Shown one piece after another: positions 1 through 11,471 of a stretch of DNA of 64,000 nt (its first letter is position 1; every line of letters starts with the position of its first letter). The position numbers were made by a program, and so were the translations under genes. Source of the stretch: Pseudomonas argentinensis (GTDB lineage Bacteria; Pseudomonadota; Gammaproteobacteria; Pseudomonadales; Pseudomonadaceae); NCBI RefSeq assembly GCF_001839655.2, contig NZ_CP056087.1, forward strand, positions 434,001 to 498,000. The letters run 5' to 3'. Below the pieces are notes generated by a model. That model worked only from the letters and a program-made list of their open reading frames with translations. It was not told the DNA's origin and ran no database searches.

Positions 1-554
1 CCAACCTGCTGGCCCTCAACGCCGCCATCGAAGCGGCCCGTGCCGGCGAGCACGGCAAGGGCTTCGCCGTGGTGGCCGCCGAAGTGCGCAAGCTGGCCGA
101 ACGCAGCCAGGTGGCCGCCCAGGAAATCGGCGAGGTGGCCAAGAGCAGCGTGGCCCTGGCCGAACGCGCTGGTACCCTGCTCGACGAGATCGTGCCGTCC
201 ATCGCCAAGACCTCCGACCTGGTGCAGGAAATCGCCGCGGCCTCCGACGAGCAGAGCAGCGGCGTCGGCCAGATCAGCACGGCGATGAACCAGCTCAGCG
301 AACTGACCCAGCAGAATGCCTCGGCGTCCGAGGAGCTGGCCGCCACCGCCGAAGAAATGAGCGGCCAGGCCGAGCAGCTGCAACAGCTGATGGACTTCTT
401 CCGCCTCACCAGTGCGGGCGAGCGCATCACCGTAGCCAACCCGCCGCGCAATCGCCCCCAGCCCCCGCGCGGCAATGGCCCGACGCGCCAGCCCCGTGAC
501 GACGATGGCCACACCGGCGGCCTGCCAGCCGGCTACGTGCGCTTCCAGGAGTAG
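1..554 (+). CDS. methyl-accepting chemotaxis protein, C-terminal part (partial at window edge)
   Basis: The reading frame enters from the left edge (frame beginning at base 3), so only the last 183 residues are seen. They begin inside the signalling-domain hairpin tip ([20 protein letters not shown], then [15 protein letters not shown]), the most conserved part of chemoreceptors, which contacts CheA and CheW. A descending coiled-coil helix rich in Ala, Glu and Gln follows, then a proline/arginine-rich tail of about 40 residues ending GYVRFQE. That end fits the loose CheR-tethering pentapeptide pattern x-aromatic-x-x-aromatic. cheW starts 3 bases after the stop, so this receptor is the first visible gene of a chemotaxis operon. 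Ligand-binding and membrane regions lie outside the window. Confidence 0.95.
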   Translation, partial: NLLALNAAIEAARAGEHGKGFAVVAAEVRKLAERSQVAAQEIGEVAKSSVALAERAGTLLDEIVPSIAKTSDLVQEIAAASDEQSSGVGQISTAMNQLSELTQQNASASEELAATAEEMSGQAEQLQQLMDFFRLTSAGERITVANPPRNRPQPPRGNGPTRQPRDDDGHTGGLPAGYVRFQE

Positions 555-557
555 CCC

Positions 558-1073
558 ATGAGTGAGCCACGGCTGCTCGACAACGCCACGGCGGAGTCGG
601 GCCAGTACCTGACCTTCACCCTGGCCCACGAGCTGTTCGCGGTGGAAATTCGCGCCGTGCGCGAGATCATCGAGTACGGCCGGCTGACCACGGTACCGAT
701 GATGCCGCCGAGCATTCTCGGCGTGATCAACCTGCGCGGCGCCGTGGTGCCGGTGGTGGACCTCGGCCAGCGCTTCGGCGGGCAAGCCACCGCCATCGGC
801 TCGCGCACCTGCATCGTGATTCTGGAGATCGCCGGGCCAGGCCATACCCAAGTCATCGGCATCGTCGTCGATGCGGTCAATGAAGTACGCGAGCTGGGCG
901 CCGAGCATATCGAGCCGACGCCTGCCTTTGGCGGCAGCATTCGCGCCGACTTCATTCGTGGCATGGGCAAGCTGGATGGCCGCCTGGTGGTGATGCTGGA
1001 TATCGGCCGGGTGATCTCGGCGGAGGAATACGTCGCGCTGAACCAGGCCCAGCAACAGGGGGCTGACCACTGA
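558..1073 (+). CDS. cheW: chemotaxis coupling protein CheW
   Basis: A 171-residue cytoplasmic adaptor that links receptors to the CheA kinase. It is a single CheW domain: QYLTFTLAHELFAVEIRAVREI opens the first beta subdomain, and GVINLRGAVVPVVDLGQRFG is the typical core motif. The length is usual for the family. It lies between a receptor gene (3-base gap) and cheR (1-base gap), so the genes are co-transcribed and probably translationally coupled. CheA and CheY are not in view and are presumably upstream. Confidence 0.95.
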   Translation: MSEPRLLDNATAESGQYLTFTLAHELFAVEIRAVREIIEYGRLTTVPMMPPSILGVINLRGAVVPVVDLGQRFGGQATAIGSRTCIVILEIAGPGHTQVIGIVVDAVNEVRELGAEHIEPTPAFGGSIRADFIRGMGKLDGRLVVMLDIGRVISAEEYVALNQAQQQGADH

Positions 1074-1074
1074 C

Positions 1075-1896
1075 ATGCCCACGTCGAACCAAGCCGCGCT
1101 TTCTGATAGCGAGTTCAGCCAGTTTCGCCAGTTGATCCACGATATCGCCGGCATTCACCTGTCCGATACCAAGAAGACCCTGGTGGCCGGCCGCCTCAAC
1201 AAGCGCCTGCGCTCGCTGGCCATGGGCTCCTATGGCGAATACTTCCGCCTGGTCGGCAAGGACAAGGCGGAGCTGCAGACCTGCGTGGACCTGCTCACCA
1301 CCAACGAAACCTACTTCTTCCGCGAGCCCAAGCACTTCGACTTCCTGCGCGAGCTGCTGCAAAGGCCCGGCGCGATTCCCAGCGGTCGTCCCCTGCGCAT
1401 CTGGAGCGGCGCCTGCTCCAGCGGCGAGGAACCCTACACCCTGGCCCTGCTGCTGGCCGAACGCCTGGGCGAGCGCCCCTGGGAGATTCTCGCCTCGGAC
1501 ATCAGCCAGCGCATCCTCTCCCAGGCGCGCAACGGCGTGTACGACCTCGAGGACGGCCAGAACATCCCCCGTCATCTGCTGGTCAAGCACTGCCTGCGCG
1601 GCGTCGACGACAACCAGGGGCGGATGATGATCGCCCCGTCCCTGCGTCAGCGGGTGCGCTTCGCCCAGATCAACCTCAACAACGCGCTGCCGGATATAGG
1701 CCTGTTCGACGTGATCTTCCTGCGCAACGTGATGATCTACTTCGACACCGAGACCAAGCGCCAGGTCGTCGCGCGCCTACTCAACCACCTGCGCCCGGGC
1801 GGCCATTTCATCATCAGCCACTCGGAGAGCCTGAACGGCGTCAACGACACCCTCAAGGTCATAAAACCCTCGATCTACCAGAAGCCAAATGCCTAA
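1075..1896 (+). CDS. cheR: chemotaxis protein methyltransferase CheR
   Basis: A 273-residue SAM-dependent methyltransferase that methylates receptor glutamates during adaptation. The N-terminal helical CheR domain (about residues 10-65) is followed by the catalytic domain, with the SAM motif IWSGACSSGEEPYTLA and the late motif FDVIFLRNVMIYFD. The tail HLRPGGHFIISHSESL is also typical. The start lies 1 base after the cheW stop, and the 3' end overlaps cheD by 8 bases. The neighbours CheD and CheB complete an adaptation module, consistent with the receptor tail having a possible CheR tether. Confidence 0.96.
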   Translation: MPTSNQAALSDSEFSQFRQLIHDIAGIHLSDTKKTLVAGRLNKRLRSLAMGSYGEYFRLVGKDKAELQTCVDLLTTNETYFFREPKHFDFLRELLQRPGAIPSGRPLRIWSGACSSGEEPYTLALLLAERLGERPWEILASDISQRILSQARNGVYDLEDGQNIPRHLLVKHCLRGVDDNQGRMMIAPSLRQRVRFAQINLNNALPDIGLFDVIFLRNVMIYFDTETKRQVVARLLNHLRPGGHFIISHSESLNGVNDTLKVIKPSIYQKPNA

Positions 1897-2407
1897 ACGC
1901 CCTGCTATTACCGAAGTTTATCTGCAACCCGGCGGTTATCACTTCGGCGGGCTCTACACCCGCGTGCGCACCCTGCTCGGCTCCTGCGTGTCGATCGTGC
2001 TCTGGCATCCCCAGGCACGCCTGGGCGGCATGTGCCATTTCATCCTGCCCACGCGTGGCCGCCCCAGCACCCAGCGCGACGGGCGTTATGGCGACGAGGT
2101 GATGAGCCTTTTGTGCGACGCGATCAGCCAGAGCGGCACAGCGCTGGGCGACTACCAGGCACGGATATTCGGCGGCGCCCACATGTTTCCCGAACTGGCC
2201 CACTCCCGACGCCAGCATGTGGGCCAACACAACGTCGCCATGGCCCGCCGCCTGCTGGCCGAGCGCAACCTCGACTGTTACGGCGAGCATGTCGGCGGTA
2301 CCCGCCACCGCAATCTCATCTTTGATATCTGGAGCGGCCAGGTCGCCCTGAAGCAAAGCCTGCCACTCAACGCCCCCGGGCTCCGCGCTGGACAGCATTG
2401 GAAATGA
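1889..2407 (+). CDS. cheD: chemoreceptor glutamine deamidase CheD
   Basis: A 172-residue CheD that deamidates receptor glutamines to glutamates. The catalytic Cys lies in [13 protein letters not shown] and the His in GGMCHFILP, the expected Cys-His arrangement. The ATG overlaps the end of cheR by 8 bases, and the stop overlaps the cheB start in an ATGA arrangement, so the three adaptation enzymes are tightly coupled. Confidence 0.95.
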   Translation: MPKRPAITEVYLQPGGYHFGGLYTRVRTLLGSCVSIVLWHPQARLGGMCHFILPTRGRPSTQRDGRYGDEVMSLLCDAISQSGTALGDYQARIFGGAHMFPELAHSRRQHVGQHNVAMARRLLAERNLDCYGEHVGGTRHRNLIFDIWSGQVALKQSLPLNAPGLRAGQHWK

Positions 2408-3465
2408 AAAGCATAAAAGTCATGATCGTCGACGACTCGGCCGTGGTGCGCCAGGTGCTCTCCCAGGTGCTGGCGGCCGACCCGGCGATCGAGGTCATCG
2501 GCACCGCCGCCGATCCGCTGTTCGCCCTCGACAAGATGCAGCGTCAATGGCCCGACGTGATCGTGCTGGATGTCGAGATGCCGCGCATGGACGGCATCAC
2601 CTTTCTGCGCAAACTGATGGCCGAGCACCCCACCCCGGTGGTGATCTGCTCGACGCTCACCGAAAAGGGCGCTACCACCACCATGCAGGCGCTGTCGGCG
2701 GGGGCGGTGAGCATCGTCACCAAACCCCAGGCCAGCCTCAGCAAATTCCTGGTCAACGCCAGCGACGACCTGGTCAATGCGGTCAAGGCGGCGGCCCGCG
2801 CCAACGTGCGACGCCTGGCCAACAAGGCGGTGCCCGCCGCGCCCCAGGCCAAGCTCAGCGCCGACGCCATCCTGCCGCCCGCCAGCGGTGCCATGGCGCG
2901 CACCACCGAGCGCATCGTCGCCATTGGCACCTCCACCGGCGGCACCCAGGCGCTGGAGTACATCCTCACCCGCCTGCCACGGGTGTGCCCGGCGCTGGTG
3001 ATCGTCCAGCACATGCCCGAGCGTTTCACCGCCGCCTTCGCCGAGCGCCTCAACGGCCTGTGCGAACTGGAGGTGCTGGAGGCGCGCCATGGTGACCGCG
3101 TGGTGCCCGGTCGCGCCCTGATCGCCCCGGGCGGCCGCCACCTGCTGCTCAAGCGCAGCGGCGCCCAGTACGTGGTCGAGGTGGTCGATGGCCCGCCGGT
3201 CAGCCGCCACAGGCCCTCGGTGGACGTGCTGTTTCGCTCCACCGCCCGCGCCGCCGGGGCCAACGCCACCGGCATCATCATGACCGGCATGGGTGACGAC
3301 GGCGCCCGTGGCCTGCGCGAAATGTTCGAGGCCGGCGCCCTGACCCTCGGCCAGGACGAGGCCAGCTGCGTGGTCTACGGCATGCCCAAGGAAGCCATGA
3401 AGCTCGGCGCGGTCAGCCGGGAAATCCCCCTGGAGCAGATACCAGCCGCCATCCTGCGCGGTTAG
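2404..3465 (+). CDS. cheB: chemotaxis response regulator protein-glutamate methylesterase CheB
   Basis: A 353-residue two-domain enzyme that demethylates or deamidates receptors when phosphorylated. The N-terminal receiver has DD at 10-11, phosphoacceptor Asp56 in [13 protein letters not shown], and a Thr in the STL motif. A linker of about 30 residues leads to the methylesterase domain, with the catalytic Ser in IGTSTGG and Asp in [12 protein letters not shown] chose ATG 2404 because it overlaps the cheD stop as ATGA; an in-frame TTG two codons earlier is less likely. It is the last gene of the chemotaxis operon, followed by a hairpin at 3486. Confidence 0.95.
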   Translation: MKSIKVMIVDDSAVVRQVLSQVLAADPAIEVIGTAADPLFALDKMQRQWPDVIVLDVEMPRMDGITFLRKLMAEHPTPVVICSTLTEKGATTTMQALSAGAVSIVTKPQASLSKFLVNASDDLVNAVKAAARANVRRLANKAVPAAPQAKLSADAILPPASGAMARTTERIVAIGTSTGGTQALEYILTRLPRVCPALVIVQHMPERFTAAFAERLNGLCELEVLEARHGDRVVPGRALIAPGGRHLLLKRSGAQYVVEVVDGPPVSRHRPSVDVLFRSTARAAGANATGIIMTGMGDDGARGLREMFEAGALTLGQDEASCVVYGMPKEAMKLGAVSREIPLEQIPAAILRG

Positions 3466-3485
3466 CGCGCTCGCAACTGCGAGAC

Positions 3486-3508
3486 GGCTGGCAGCCGCCA
3501 GCCTTTCC
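3486..3508 (+). terminator. putative terminator of the chemotaxis operon
   Basis: A perfect 7-bp stem (GGCTGGC / GCCAGCC) with an AGCC loop lies 20 bases after the cheB stop and is followed by TTTCCTCC. The T tract is short, so efficiency is uncertain. The remaining 180 bases up to ilvD must hold its promoter; a TAGAAT hexamer at 3528 is a weak -10 candidate. Confidence 0.5.
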
Positions 3509-3691
3509 TCCCCCGCTCGGTGCGGCGTAGAATCAGGGCATTTCCCGCCAGCCACCCTTCGGCGGGCCTGTGAGCCCGGGCAGGCAGACGGAGATCCCGT
3601 CGTGCGCCATGCCACCTTGCTTCGCGGTCATCTGCCGCTGATCCGCTCACCCCTCTATCAACGCCTACCTGATTAGCCGCAGGAATCCGTC

Positions 3692-5530
3692 ATGCCTGAT
3701 TACCGCTCGAAGACCTCCACCCACGGCCGCAACATGGCCGGCGCCCGTGCCCTGTGGCGCGCCACCGGGATGAAGGACGAAGACTTCAAGAAACCGATCA
3801 TCGCCATCGCCAACTCCTTCACCCAGTTCGTGCCCGGCCACGTGCACCTCAAGGACCTGGGTCAGCTGGTCGCCCGCGAGATCGAGAAGGCCGGCGGCGT
3901 GGCCAAGGAATTCAACACCATCGCCGTGGATGACGGCATCGCCATGGGCCACGACGGCATGCTCTATTCGCTGCCGAGCCGCGAGATCATCGCCGACTCC
4001 GTGGAGTACATGGTCAACGCCCACTGCGCCGACGCCATCGTGTGCATCTCCAACTGCGACAAGATCACCCCCGGCATGCTCATGGCCGCCCTGCGCCTGA
4101 ACATCCCGGTGATCTTCGTATCCGGCGGGCCGATGGAAGCCGGCAAGACCAAGCTGGCCAGCCACGGCCTGGACCTGGTCGACGCCATGGTGATCGCCGC
4201 CGACTCGACCGCCTCGGACGAGAAAGTCGCCGAATACGAGCGCAGCGCCTGCCCGACCTGCGGCAGCTGCTCCGGCATGTTCACCGCCAACTCGATGAAC
4301 TGCCTGACCGAAGCCCTGGGCCTGGCCCTGCCGGGCAACGGCTCGACCCTGGCCACCCACAGCGACCGCGAGCAGCTGTTCCTCAAGGCCGGGCGCACCA
4401 TCGTCGAGCTGTGCAAGCGCTACTACGGCGAAGGCGACGACTCGGTGCTGCCGCGCAGCATCGCCAACTTCAAGGCGTTCGAGAACGCCATGATGCTGGA
4501 CATCGCCATGGGCGGCTCGACCAACACCATCCTGCACCTGCTGGCGGCCGCCCAGGAAGCCGAGGTGGACTTCGACCTGCGCGACATCGATCGCCTGTCG
4601 CGCCTGGTGCCGCAGCTGTGCAAGGTGGCGCCGAACATCCAGAAGTACCACATGGAAGACGTGCACCGCGCCGGCGGCATCTTCTCCATCCTCGGCTCCC
4701 TGGCCCGCGGCGGCCTGCTGCACACCGACCTGCCGACCGTGCACAGCCGCAGCATGGCCGAAGCCATCGCCAAGTGGGACATCACCCAGACCGATGACGA
4801 AGCCGTGCACCACTTCTTCAAGGCCGGGCCGGCGGGCATCCCCACCCAGACCGCGTTCAGCCAGTCGACCCGTTGGGAAACCCTGGACGACGACCGCGAG
4901 AATGGCTGCATCCGCAGCTTCGAACATGCCTACTCGAAAGAAGGCGGCCTGGCCGTCCTGTACGGCAATATCGCCCTGGACGGCTGCGTGGTGAAAACCG
5001 CTGGCGTGGACGAGTCGATCCACGTGTTCGAAGGTAACGCGAAGATCTTCGAAAGCCAGGACAGCGCGGTGCGTGGCATCCTCAATGACGAGGTGAAGGC
5101 AGGCGACATCGTCATCATCCGCTACGAAGGCCCGAAAGGCGGCCCGGGCATGCAGGAGATGCTCTACCCGACCTCGTACCTGAAATCCAAGGGCCTGGGC
5201 AAAGCCTGCGCCCTGCTCACCGACGGCCGCTTCTCCGGCGGTACCTCGGGCCTGTCCATCGGCCACGCCTCGCCGGAAGCGGCGGCCGGCGGCGCCATCG
5301 GTCTGGTGCAGGACGGCGACAAGGTGCTGATCGACATTCCCAACCGCTCGATCAACCTGTTGGTCAGCGACGAGGAAATCGCCCACCGCCGCCACGAGCA
5401 GGACAAGAAGGGCTGGAAACCGGTGGAACAACGCCCCCGCAAGGTGACCACCGCCCTGAAGGCCTACGCCCTGCTCGCCACCAGCGCCGACAAGGGCGCG
5501 GTGCGCAACAAGGCGCTGCTGGACGGTTGA
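3692..5530 (+). CDS. ilvD: dihydroxy-acid dehydratase
   Basis: A 612-residue Fe-S enzyme that converts 2,3-dihydroxy-3-methylbutanoate and its valerate analogue to 2-keto acids in branched-chain amino acid synthesis. Cluster-ligand cysteines are visible in [11 protein letters not shown] and [19 protein letters not shown]. The C-terminal signature [19 protein letters not shown] and the full length match E. coli IlvD. It is transcribed alone, between the che terminator and its own strong terminator at 5551. Confidence 0.98.
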   Translation: MPDYRSKTSTHGRNMAGARALWRATGMKDEDFKKPIIAIANSFTQFVPGHVHLKDLGQLVAREIEKAGGVAKEFNTIAVDDGIAMGHDGMLYSLPSREIIADSVEYMVNAHCADAIVCISNCDKITPGMLMAALRLNIPVIFVSGGPMEAGKTKLASHGLDLVDAMVIAADSTASDEKVAEYERSACPTCGSCSGMFTANSMNCLTEALGLALPGNGSTLATHSDREQLFLKAGRTIVELCKRYYGEGDDSVLPRSIANFKAFENAMMLDIAMGGSTNTILHLLAAAQEAEVDFDLRDIDRLSRLVPQLCKVAPNIQKYHMEDVHRAGGIFSILGSLARGGLLHTDLPTVHSRSMAEAIAKWDITQTDDEAVHHFFKAGPAGIPTQTAFSQSTRWETLDDDRENGCIRSFEHAYSKEGGLAVLYGNIALDGCVVKTAGVDESIHVFEGNAKIFESQDSAVRGILNDEVKAGDIVIIRYEGPKGGPGMQEMLYPTSYLKSKGLGKACALLTDGRFSGGTSGLSIGHASPEAAAGGAIGLVQDGDKVLIDIPNRSINLLVSDEEIAHRRHEQDKKGWKPVEQRPRKVTTALKAYALLATSADKGAVRNKALLDG

Positions 5531-5550
5531 TCCCGTCACGCTGTAACGGA

Positions 5551-5580
5551 AACCCGGCCTTGTGCCGGGTTTTCTGTTTT
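5551..5580 (+). terminator. intrinsic terminator of ilvD
   Basis: A perfect 8-bp GC-rich stem (AACCCGGC / GCCGGGTT) with loop CTTGT is followed at once by TTCTGTTTTT, 20 bases after the ilvD stop. Confidence 0.9.
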
Positions 5581-5589
5581 TGGGAACGC

Positions 5590-5660
5590 CCCGGGTGTCG
5601 CTTCGCTCGACCCGGGCTACGGTTTTACGGAACGCATCGCGGGCGAGCCTGCTCCTAGAA
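5590..5660. repeat. REP-like palindromic sequences between ilvD and the phosphodiesterase
   Basis: An inverted repeat CCCGGGT / ACCCGGG (5590-5596 and 5610-5616) encloses TCGCTTCGCT. It is followed by GCATCGCGGGCGAGCCTGCT, which resembles one arm of the GTGGGAGCGGGC REP family seen elsewhere in the window. Probably a decayed REP cluster. Confidence 0.5.
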
Positions 5661-5679
5661 AGACCATGCAGGAGAACCC

Positions 5680-6138
5680 ATGAAGATTGGCCTGATCGCC
5701 GACACCCACGGCCTGTTGCGGCCCCAGGCGCTAGCGGCGCTGCAGGGTGTCGATCATCTGATCCACGCCGGCGATATCGGCGGGCCACAGATCCTCGCCG
5801 AGCTCGAACGCATCGCGCCGCTGTCGGTGGTGCGCGGCAACAACGATGGCGACGCCTGGGCCAATAGCATCCCGGAGCACCTGACGCTGCGCTTCGGCGC
5901 GATCCGCCTGTACGTGCTGCATGACCTCAAAGGGCTGGATATCGACCCCAGGGCCGAAGGTATCGATGTGGTGATCGCCGGACACTCGCACAAGCCGCTG
6001 CATGAAGAGCGCGATGGCGTGCTGTACCTCAACCCCGGCAGCGCCGGCCCGCGACGCTTCAAGCTGCCGATAGGGGTGGCCATTGTGCATATCGATGGCG
6101 ACAGGGTGCGGGCTGAGATGATCACGTTGAAAGTCTGA
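5680..6138 (+). CDS. YfcE/MJ0936-type metallophosphoesterase
   Basis: A 152-residue single-domain calcineurin-like phosphoesterase. All metal-binding motifs are present in order: DTH near residue 11, GDIG near 33, GNND near 60, GHSH near 107, and a late LNPGS. The compact size is typical of YfcE-like phosphodiesterases, which hydrolyse phosphodiester model substrates and whose natural substrates are mostly unknown. RBS AGGAGAACCC precedes the ATG. It is followed by a REP hairpin and then gloA; no functional link to either neighbour is evident. Confidence 0.9.
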   Translation: MKIGLIADTHGLLRPQALAALQGVDHLIHAGDIGGPQILAELERIAPLSVVRGNNDGDAWANSIPEHLTLRFGAIRLYVLHDLKGLDIDPRAEGIDVVIAGHSHKPLHEERDGVLYLNPGSAGPRRFKLPIGVAIVHIDGDRVRAEMITLKV

Positions 6139-6158
6139 ATGGCTACAAGGAGCCAGAC

Positions 6159-6210
6159 GTGGGAGCGAGCCAGGCCCGCGATTTTTTTCGCGGGCATGGC
6201 CCGCTCCCAC
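6159..6210. repeat. REP element (GTGGGAGCGGGC family), copy 1
   Basis: A nearly perfect 52-base hairpin: arm GTGGGAGCGAGCCAGGCCCG, a run of T in the loop, and the complementary arm ending CATGGCCCGCTCCCAC. Two related copies occur at 21640 and 21817. The site is 21 bases after the phosphodiesterase stop and could also stabilise or end that transcript. Confidence 0.85.
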
Positions 6211-6322
6211 ACTGAGTCGCGGACCATCTGCTTGAGCCACCGACCTTGAAAAACCCTCCCCACGAGGCCATCTACTGGCCCAATGACTGTTCGAATCGTC
6301 CACTCACCTGATGGAGACGCCC

Positions 6323-6850
6323 ATGACCCTCGATGAACTCAACACCCTGCCCGGCGTGACCGGCAAGCCTGACCTCGCCACGGCGGACTTCGTCTACAAC
6401 CACACCATGATCCGCGTGAAGGATCTCGAGAAGTCCCTGGACTTCTACACCCGCGTGCTGGGCTTCACCCTGCTGGAGAAGAAGGATTTCCCGGATGCCG
6501 AATTCAGCCTGTACTTCCTGGCGCTGATCGCCGACAAGTCGCAGATCCCGGCTGACCCGGACGCGCGTCACCAGTGGCGCAAATCCATCCCTGGCGTGCT
6601 GGAGTTGACCTACAACTACGGCACCGAGAAGGATCCGCAGTTTTCCTACCACAGTGGCAACAGCGACCCGCGCGGCTTCGGTCATCTGTGCGTGGCGGTG
6701 CCGGACATCAAGGCCGCCTGCCAGCGCTTCGAAGACCTCGGCGTGGACTTCCAGAAGCGCCTGACCGACGGGCGCATGCGCAACATCGCCTTTATCAAGG
6801 ATCCGGACGGCTATTGGGTGGAAATCATCCAGTTCACCGACGTGGATTGA
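6323..6850 (+). CDS. gloA: lactoylglutathione lyase (glyoxalase I), Zn-type long form
   Basis: A 175-residue glyoxalase I that isomerises the methylglyoxal-glutathione hemithioacetal to S-lactoylglutathione. Metal-ligand positions are visible: His in NHTMIRV, Glu in VLELTYNYG, His in GFGHLCVAV and Glu in WVEIIQ. The length and the extra loops relative to the 130-residue Ni-type match the Zn-dependent class (P. aeruginosa GloA3 type). ATG 6323 is preferred over 6311 because GGAG lies six bases before it. Confidence 0.93.
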   Translation: MTLDELNTLPGVTGKPDLATADFVYNHTMIRVKDLEKSLDFYTRVLGFTLLEKKDFPDAEFSLYFLALIADKSQIPADPDARHQWRKSIPGVLELTYNYGTEKDPQFSYHSGNSDPRGFGHLCVAVPDIKAACQRFEDLGVDFQKRLTDGRMRNIAFIKDPDGYWVEIIQFTDVD

Positions 6851-6884
6851 TGAACGCGGCGCCCCAGCCCCGGGGCGCCCGTTT

Positions 6885-7385
6885 CTATTGGCGCTCGACC
6901 TTGTTGTCGATGCCGCTCATCTGCACCTCCGGCTCCTCGCCGCGCCAGCGCACCTGCTGGTTGGTGCCGCCAACCTCCAGCTTCACCGGCCCCTCGAACT
7001 GCAGGTCCAGCTCCTGATCGGCGCCCGCAATCTCGACCAGCGCCGCTTGATCGCTGCCCGCAACAGTCGTACGCACCTGGTTTTCGGTGGTGTCGACACT
7101 CAGTGCATTGACGCGCTCGGCGACCACCTCGTGTTCGGCACCCGAAACGCTCAGCGACCTGGCCGTGTCCAGCGTCACCTTGTGCTGGGAACCGTAGACC
7201 ATCACGGCGCCACAATCACCCTTGAGATGAATCACGTTGGCGTTGCCGGAAATGTTCACGTCCTGACCCTTGCACGATACGTCGCGTGACAGGCCAATCC
7301 CCTCGATATTCAGCGGCTCGGCTTGGGCCAGGCTCGCCAGCGCTATAGCGGCCAGCAGAGCACCCGCCTTTTGCATCCTGTTCAT
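6885..7385 (-). CDS. DUF3060 secreted repeat protein
   Basis: A 166-residue protein with a Sec signal peptide (MNRMQKAGALLAAIALASLAQA). The mature part is built of short beta-repeat units (NISGNANVIHLKGDCGAVMV, HKVTLDTARSLSVSGAEHEV, VEIAGADQELDLQFEGPVKL), the pattern of DUF3060. These proteins are exported and of unknown function; the repeats suggest a small parallel beta structure. AGGG lies 8 bases before the ATG at 7385; a TTG two codons upstream is less likely. It converges on gloA. Confidence 0.8.
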   Translation of the reverse strand: MNRMQKAGALLAAIALASLAQAEPLNIEGIGLSRDVSCKGQDVNISGNANVIHLKGDCGAVMVYGSQHKVTLDTARSLSVSGAEHEVVAERVNALSVDTTENQVRTTVAGSDQAALVEIAGADQELDLQFEGPVKLEVGGTNQQVRWRGEEPEVQMSGIDNKVERQ

Positions 7386-7479
7386 CGGCAAATCCCTCTC
7401 TCAGTGACGGCCCAGGGCAGATCGCGGGGCCGATGCTATGACCGACGCCCACCCGCGATGGTTCTCGCCGGCCGCCGAC

Positions 7480-8373
7480 TCAGTGGACGATTTGCAACTC
7501 GCTTCGCAACCAGGCGGCGAGCCGCTCGGCACGCCCGCCGCTGCGCCGCTGCGGCACCCACAGAGCCAGGCGTGCTTCGGTCTCGACGAAGCCCCAGGGC
7601 GCGACCAGCCGCCCCGCCTTCAGGTCATCGGCCACCAGCTGCAGCGGCGCGATGGCCACGCCAAGGCCGGCCACCGCCGCTTCGAGCAGGTAGTAGAGGT
7701 GCTCGAAGCCCTGGCCCAGACCCATGGCGGACGGATCGAGGCCCATCGCGGCCAGCCATTGTGGCCAGGCCTGGGGCCGTGAAGTGGTGTGCAACAGCGC
7801 TTCGTGCAGCAAGGCGGCCGGCGCGGCGGCGCCCAGCTCGGCAAAACGTGGATGCTGCGGGCTGATGACTGGGCCGATGGATTCGCGCGCCAGTTCGAAG
7901 ACCTGCATATCAGCCGGCCAGGGCGGCTCGGCATACAGCAGGGTGGCGTCTACCTGGGGGCTGCGCGGGTCCAGCTCGCCCTGGCTGGTGGACAGCTGCA
8001 GGCGCAGATCCGGCAAGGCCCCGTTGAGCCGATCCAGGCGCGGAATGAACCAGCGCGCCAGCAGGCTGCCCGGGCAGCCGAGCACGAACGGCGTATCGAC
8101 CTCGCGCTGGCGCAGCTCGCCGCACACCTGGCGCAGCCGGGCGAAGGTTTCACCACTCACGTCTCGCAGGCGCATACCGGCGTCGGTCAGCTTCAGGCCA
8201 CGCCCGTCCTTGGCGAACAGCGCCACGCCCAGTTGCTCTTCGAGGGTGCGGATCTGCCGGCTCACCGCGCCATGGGTGACGTGCAACTCGACGGCCGCAC
8301 GGCTGACGCTGCCCAATCTTGCGGCCGCCTCGAAGGCATGCAGGGCGTTGAGCGATGGCAGCTCCTGGGCCAT
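7480..8373 (-). CDS. trpI: TrpI, LysR-type activator of trpBA
   Basis: A 297-residue LysR-type regulator. The N-terminal HTH is in [20 protein letters not shown] and the effector domain spans about residues 90-297. The sequence resembles P. aeruginosa TrpI as I recall it ([42 protein letters not shown]). TrpI activates trpBA in response to indoleglycerol phosphate. In P. aeruginosa it is directly divergent from trpB; here a DUF3592 gene lies between them on the trpI strand. That gene ends one base before the trpI ATG (TGAgATG), so trpI is probably its second cistron. Confidence 0.88.
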   Translation of the reverse strand: MAQELPSLNALHAFEAAARLGSVSRAAVELHVTHGAVSRQIRTLEEQLGVALFAKDGRGLKLTDAGMRLRDVSGETFARLRQVCGELRQREVDTPFVLGCPGSLLARWFIPRLDRLNGALPDLRLQLSTSQGELDPRSPQVDATLLYAEPPWPADMQVFELARESIGPVISPQHPRFAELGAAAPAALLHEALLHTTSRPQAWPQWLAAMGLDPSAMGLGQGFEHLYYLLEAAVAGLGVAIAPLQLVADDLKAGRLVAPWGFVETEARLALWVPQRRSGGRAERLAAWLRSELQIVH

Positions 8374-8374
8374 C

Positions 8375-9043
8375 TCAGTCCGCCAGCTCGGGCAGGAAGC
8401 GGGTGTCCATGCTGTAGCGCTTGGGGTTGTTCGGATCGATCATCACCGTGACCAGCGACTCGCTGATATAGGGGCCCGGATCGAACCACAGGTTGGCGCT
8501 GCGAAACACGTGCAGCTTGTTGGTCTGCGGGTTCAACCACTGGGCGACGATGCGGTAGGGGTTGCGGCCATTGATGCTCAGCGAGCCATTGAGCTCGACA
8601 TCCACCAGCTCGGCCTGCACCGCTGTGCCGGTAACCAGCAGCTCGGCGGCGCGCCGCTTGGCGAGCAGCGGCGGCAGCACGAACAGCAGGCCGATCGCCA
8701 GAAATACCGCGCCGATGCCACCGACGATCAGGCTACCTATCCAGTTCTGCTCGAAACTGTCGAGGTGGGCGCGCTCAAGGTCCTGCGGGTCGTAATACAC
8801 CGCCACGCGCTCACCGATATCGAAGGACGGCGGCGTGCTGCAGGTGCTGCTGTGATGCTCGCCCAGGGTGCCATCGAGCGTGGTGAACGACACCGTCGGG
8901 CAGCCATCCTCGATATCCACGACGGAGCCCTCGGTGCGCGTCATCTGCGCCTCGCCACTGATACGCGAGACCTGAATGCCAATGGCAAGCGCCAGCAGCA
9001 ATGCGCCGATCCCCGGAAATATCCATAACCAACCTGTCTTCAT
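8375..9043 (-). CDS. DUF3592 membrane protein upstream of trpI
   Basis: A 222-residue protein with two predicted membrane segments (about residues 4-24 and 103-127) around an extracytoplasmic domain with two Cys (DGCPT, SSTCS) and the DUF3592 motif [16 protein letters not shown] second similar beta module follows the second segment ([16 protein letters not shown]). Function is unknown. Its position between trpI and trpB is unusual: its promoter must lie in the same 273-base region as the trpBA promoter, and its stop is one base from the trpI start. Confidence 0.8.
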   Translation of the reverse strand: MKTGWLWIFPGIGALLLALAIGIQVSRISGEAQMTRTEGSVVDIEDGCPTVSFTTLDGTLGEHHSSTCSTPPSFDIGERVAVYYDPQDLERAHLDSFEQNWIGSLIVGGIGAVFLAIGLLFVLPPLLAKRRAAELLVTGTAVQAELVDVELNGSLSINGRNPYRIVAQWLNPQTNKLHVFRSANLWFDPGPYISESLVTVMIDPNNPKRYSMDTRFLPELAD

Positions 9044-9169
9044 GACCTTTCTTACCTGTGCATAAAATTCATAGCTGAGCGATTATTGACCAACCCGCCA
9101 AGGTCGCCAATAGCTAGGCCTTGAAGCTTTCATAGTTGCGATGTTGCGCACACTTGAAGCGCTAGATAG

Positions 9170-11346
<2,177 letters not shown>

Positions 11347-11356
11347 GCCATCGCAC

Positions 11357-11394
11357 AAAAAACCGCTGCTCCGTTTGCGGGGCAGCGGTTTTTA
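11357..11394 (+). terminator. intrinsic terminator of trpBA
   Basis: The stem AACCGCTGC / GCAGCGGTT (11361-11369, 11382-11390) is extended by A/T pairs and flanked by AAAA on the left and TTTTT on the right, 11 bases after the trpA stop. Confidence 0.9.
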
Positions 11395-11406
11395 TTGCCG
11401 GTCACG

Positions 11407-11471
11407 AGGGTCTGTTGCCGTTTCACGCACGGGCCCGGCCCTGCGGTCGCGTTGAAACGGCAACGGACCCT
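11407..11471. repeat. 65-bp inverted-repeat element overlapping a stop codon
   Basis: Two 19-base arms (AGGGTCTGTTGCCGTTTCA and its complement with one mismatch) enclose a 27-base GC-rich centre. The right arm reaches the TAG stop of the converging 2-hydroxyacid dehydrogenase. It lies just after the trpA terminator. It could end the minus-strand transcript, or be a mobile palindromic repeat. Confidence 0.8.

Noticed and set aside
3665..5788. A very long open frame antisense to ilvD (over 700 codons)
   Set aside because: It mirrors the codon positions of a certain ilvD gene; high GC content leaves antisense frames open. Its translation is low-complexity Gly/Val/His-rich sequence with no family features.
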